From positions 186,001 through 250,000 of the forward strand of contig NZ_JABMJK010000005.1 of assembly GCF_013376005.1 (NCBI RefSeq): a DNA stretch of 64,000 nucleotides, given 5' to 3'. The DNA comes from Duganella sp. SG902. Lineage in GTDB: Bacteria; Pseudomonadota; Gammaproteobacteria; Burkholderiales; Burkholderiaceae_D. The position numbers were made by a program, and so were the translations under genes. The notes under the pieces were generated by a model. It was not told the DNA's origin. It saw nothing but the letters and a program-made list of their open reading frames with translations, and made no database searches. Shown here piece by piece: positions 61,821-64,000 of this stretch (position 1 is its first letter; each line of letters opens with the position of its first letter).

Positions 61821-64000
61821 TTGTCCTCACAACGTCAAAATCCCCGGTCGCCTGCATATCTGCGGTTTCGGCGACGTTTGATCACCGGCCTTTTTCTGAT
61901 GGCATCCCTTGCCATTGCCGTCGTTGTGAGCCAACTCCGTTCGTCCTACGTGGAACGCGAACTTTCCATCCAGTCCCAGACCGAGCATTACGTGAAAGCG
62001 ATGGAAGCGCACGTGATTTACTCGATTCAATCGGTGGATTTGTCGCTGATCGGCTTTGCCAACGCCATCAAAGTGCTGCCCGCCAAACAAAGCCGTTCGC
62101 CTGAGACCATGGCCGACCTGCTTTCCTCACGCGGATCGAGTTTTGACAGCGACTACTGGATCACATTTATCGACGCCAACGGCAATGGCGTGGCGACCTC
62201 GACCAACACCCCCATCGTCGGCAACTCCTACGCCGATCGCGACTACTTCCAGGTCCACCTCGACAATTCTCTCAACGGCAAACTATTCATCGGCGAACCC
62301 GCCATGGGCAAGGTCAGCAAAAAGAGATTGTTTTTTCTCAGCCGTCGCGTGGAAACCGCCAAGGGCGAGTTCCTGGGAGTGGTCGTGGCCCCGCTGAACG
62401 TCGAGCGCTTCGTCAAAGTCTTCGACAATTCGCGGTTCAATTCGGACGTTTCGATCTCGCTGGTTCATGGCGGCGGGAAAATCATTGCCCGCGTGCCGAA
62501 TTTCGACCAGGCGTTTGGCCGTGACCTGCGTCCCACGCCGCTGTTCGACAACGTCCGGCTCGCCAGTTCCGGCACCTACAAAACGGTGAGCGTGGTCGAC
62601 GGCCTGTCCCGGATTTTCAGCTACCGTGTGATTGATGGCTTGCCGCTGATTATCGTCGTGGGCAGCAATGACACCGAATCGGCGCGTTTGCTGCGAAAAA
62701 ATTTCGTCACCGCCGGCGGCGGGCTGGCCATCTTGCTGCTGTTGATGCTGGGCGCCGGCCATTTTTCGCTGCGCACATACGCAAGGCAGGAAGAGCGCGA
62801 GCTACGTTACCGCACCTTGTACAACGCCAGCCGGGAAATGGAACATCAACTGCTGGCTAACGAAGAAGAACGCAAGAAAAACGATGAATGGCTGAAACTC
62901 ACCGCCCTGCTGTTCGACAACAGCGGCGAAGGCATGATGGTGACCGATGCCGAAGGCAAAATCCTCACCGTGAATCCGGCTTTTTCCGTACTCAGCGGCC
63001 ACACCGAGAAACAGCTGGTCGGCCATCGGGCCTATGAACTCGCTTCCAACCGCAACGACAAGGAATTTTTCGACCGCATGTTCGAATGCGTGACCACCAC
63101 CGGCTACTGGAAGGGCGAGTTGTGGCAACGGAACCGCGAGGGCGAGGAATACCTGGTTTCCATGCTAATCAACACCGTGTTTGACGAGCAGGGAAATCCA
63201 TTCCGCTATGTCGCTTTGCTCAGCGACATCACGCAAAAAAAGGCATCCGAAGAATTGATCTGGCGCCAGGCCAACTTCGATGCCCTCACCGGCCTGCCAA
63301 ACCGGCGCATGTTTCATGAGCATCTGCGACAGGCAATGAAAAAAACCGACCGCACACAGCTGCCGATGGCACTGGTGTTTGTCGATCTGGACCACTTCAA
63401 GGAAATCAACGATACCCTGGGCCATGACAAGGGCGATATGCTGCTCAAGGAAGTGGCAAGCAGATTGTCCAGCTCGGTCCGGAGCACCGATACCGTGGCC
63501 CGCCTCGGCGGCGACGAGTTCACCGTCATCATCACCCAGTTGCGCAATGCCGGCGACGTGGTGCGGACGGCCCAGGAAATCCTGCGGCAAATGAGCACAC
63601 CCTTCCAGCTGGGCGAAGATGTTGCCCATATTTCCAGCAGCATAGGCATCACCTTGTACCCTGAAGACGGGGCGGATGCTGAAACTTTAATCAAAAACGC
63701 CGACCAGGCCATGTACGCGGCCAAGCAGCAGGGGCGCAACCGCTTCAATTATTTCGCGCCCTTCATGCAGGAAGCCACGCGCGAACGCATTTCCCTGGTC
63801 AACGAATTGCGCGAAGCCCTCGGCCGCGAGCAGTTGCGCATCTTGTACCAGCCGATCATCGACTTGTCGACCGGTGCCATCGTCAAGGCCGAGGCGCTGG
63901 TGCGTTGGCTACATCCGGTACGTGGACTGCTGAATCCGGCTGAATTCATCGGCGCGGCGGAAAGCAGCGGCATGATCGTCGGCATCGGCGACTGGGTTTT
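61821..64000 (+). CDS. Cache-PAS-GGDEF-EAL c-di-GMP signalling protein, partial
   Basis: The frame runs off the right edge, giving at least 726 residues. A TTG start with a GGAG ribosome-binding site five bases upstream is chosen because no ATG precedes the first transmembrane helix (about residues 20-40). Then come a periplasmic Cache domain (45-290, with a SYADRDYFQVHLDN segment), a second helix (about 300-318), a PAS domain (about 360-480), a GGDEF domain with RLGGDEF (GGDEF 563-567) and an I-site RSTD five residues upstream (554-557), then the beginning of an EAL domain (Glu691). Both diguanylate cyclase and phosphodiesterase activities are possible. Confidence 0.9.
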   Translation, partial: MSSQRQNPRSPAYLRFRRRLITGLFLMASLAIAVVVSQLRSSYVERELSIQSQTEHYVKAMEAHVIYSIQSVDLSLIGFANAIKVLPAKQSRSPETMADLLSSRGSSFDSDYWITFIDANGNGVATSTNTPIVGNSYADRDYFQVHLDNSLNGKLFIGEPAMGKVSKKRLFFLSRRVETAKGEFLGVVVAPLNVERFVKVFDNSRFNSDVSISLVHGGGKIIARVPNFDQAFGRDLRPTPLFDNVRLASSGTYKTVSVVDGLSRIFSYRVIDGLPLIIVVGSNDTESARLLRKNFVTAGGGLAILLLLMLGAGHFSLRTYARQEERELRYRTLYNASREMEHQLLANEEERKKNDEWLKLTALLFDNSGEGMMVTDAEGKILTVNPAFSVLSGHTEKQLVGHRAYELASNRNDKEFFDRMFECVTTTGYWKGELWQRNREGEEYLVSMLINTVFDEQGNPFRYVALLSDITQKKASEELIWRQANFDALTGLPNRRMFHEHLRQAMKKTDRTQLPMALVFVDLDHFKEINDTLGHDKGDMLLKEVASRLSSSVRSTDTVARLGGDEFTVIITQLRNAGDVVRTAQEILRQMSTPFQLGEDVAHISSSIGITLYPEDGADAETLIKNADQAMYAAKQQGRNRFNYFAPFMQEATRERISLVNELREALGREQLRILYQPIIDLSTGAIVKAEALVRWLHPVRGLLNPAEFIGAAESSGMIVGIGDWV

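Overview
The window reads as chromosomal DNA of a GC-rich betaproteobacterium, most likely Oxalobacteraceae (Massilia / Duganella / Janthinobacterium group). The support is gene content and order: mnmG-rsmG-parA-parB followed by a complete atpIBEFHAGDC operon, the argB / tRNA-Thr / HAD nucleotidase / slmA neighbourhood, a fused pabB-pabC, and several polyhydroxybutyrate (PHB) degradation genes. The genus is inferred from remembered synteny. No rRNA, phage, integrase, insertion sequence or CRISPR array was seen. The replication origin is probably not far away, because two perfect parS sites lie beside mnmG.

Layout. 1-3.0 kb: the end of a branched-chain-type ABC transporter (binding protein, LivF-like ATPase) with a phenylacetate-CoA-ligase-like enzyme. 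3.0-13.4 kb: housekeeping and small-molecule genes (HPRT-like, TPR protein, amidohydrolase, nitronate monooxygenase, azoreductase, LysR regulator, MBL hydrolase), a CopG-like regulator with a cytoplasmic PHB-depolymerase-family esterase, and a repeat-rich coiled-coil membrane protein. 13.4-20.5 kb: argB, tRNA-Thr(GGT), TraB/GumN protein, HAD nucleotidase, slmA, pabBC, GlxA-type regulator, rhodanese. 20.5-30.1 kb: exported glutathione peroxidase, exported PHB depolymerase, PPK2, then a divergent polyamine/membrane locus. One arm is a membrane SpeE-like aminopropyltransferase plus a FAD amine-oxidase-like protein. The other is DUF350, SPFH, DUF4178 zinc-ribbon protein, a 59-residue Gly-rich peptide and SpeD. 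30.1-35.9 kb: CPBP protease, GST, AraC regulator, an RsgA GTPase behind a short leader peptide, and a PTS-EIIC/EAL fusion.

35.9-49.6 kb, all on the minus strand: the ATP synthase operon, a secreted GH5 glycosidase with a DUF4214-like tail placed between parB and atpI, then parB, parA, rsmG and mnmG. The rsmG-parA gap holds nine exactly phased 9-bp units. parS sites lie at 49636 and 49693, with a terminator hairpin between them. 49.7-61.5 kb: TSUP transporter, iron alcohol dehydrogenase, a lipoprotein 3-hydroxybutyrate-oligomer hydrolase, a complete livG-F-K-H-M transporter (its LivF has Arg in place of the Walker A Lys), a GMC oxidoreductase and a second nitronate monooxygenase. 61.5-64 kb: an intergenic region with DnaA-box-like sites, then a Cache-PAS-GGDEF-EAL protein cut by the window edge.

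REP-like hairpins (GTCATTCCCGCG type) occur at four intergenic places. Three are doublets with the same 24-bp spacer length. Every gap is shorter than 300 bases; the notable ones are annotated.
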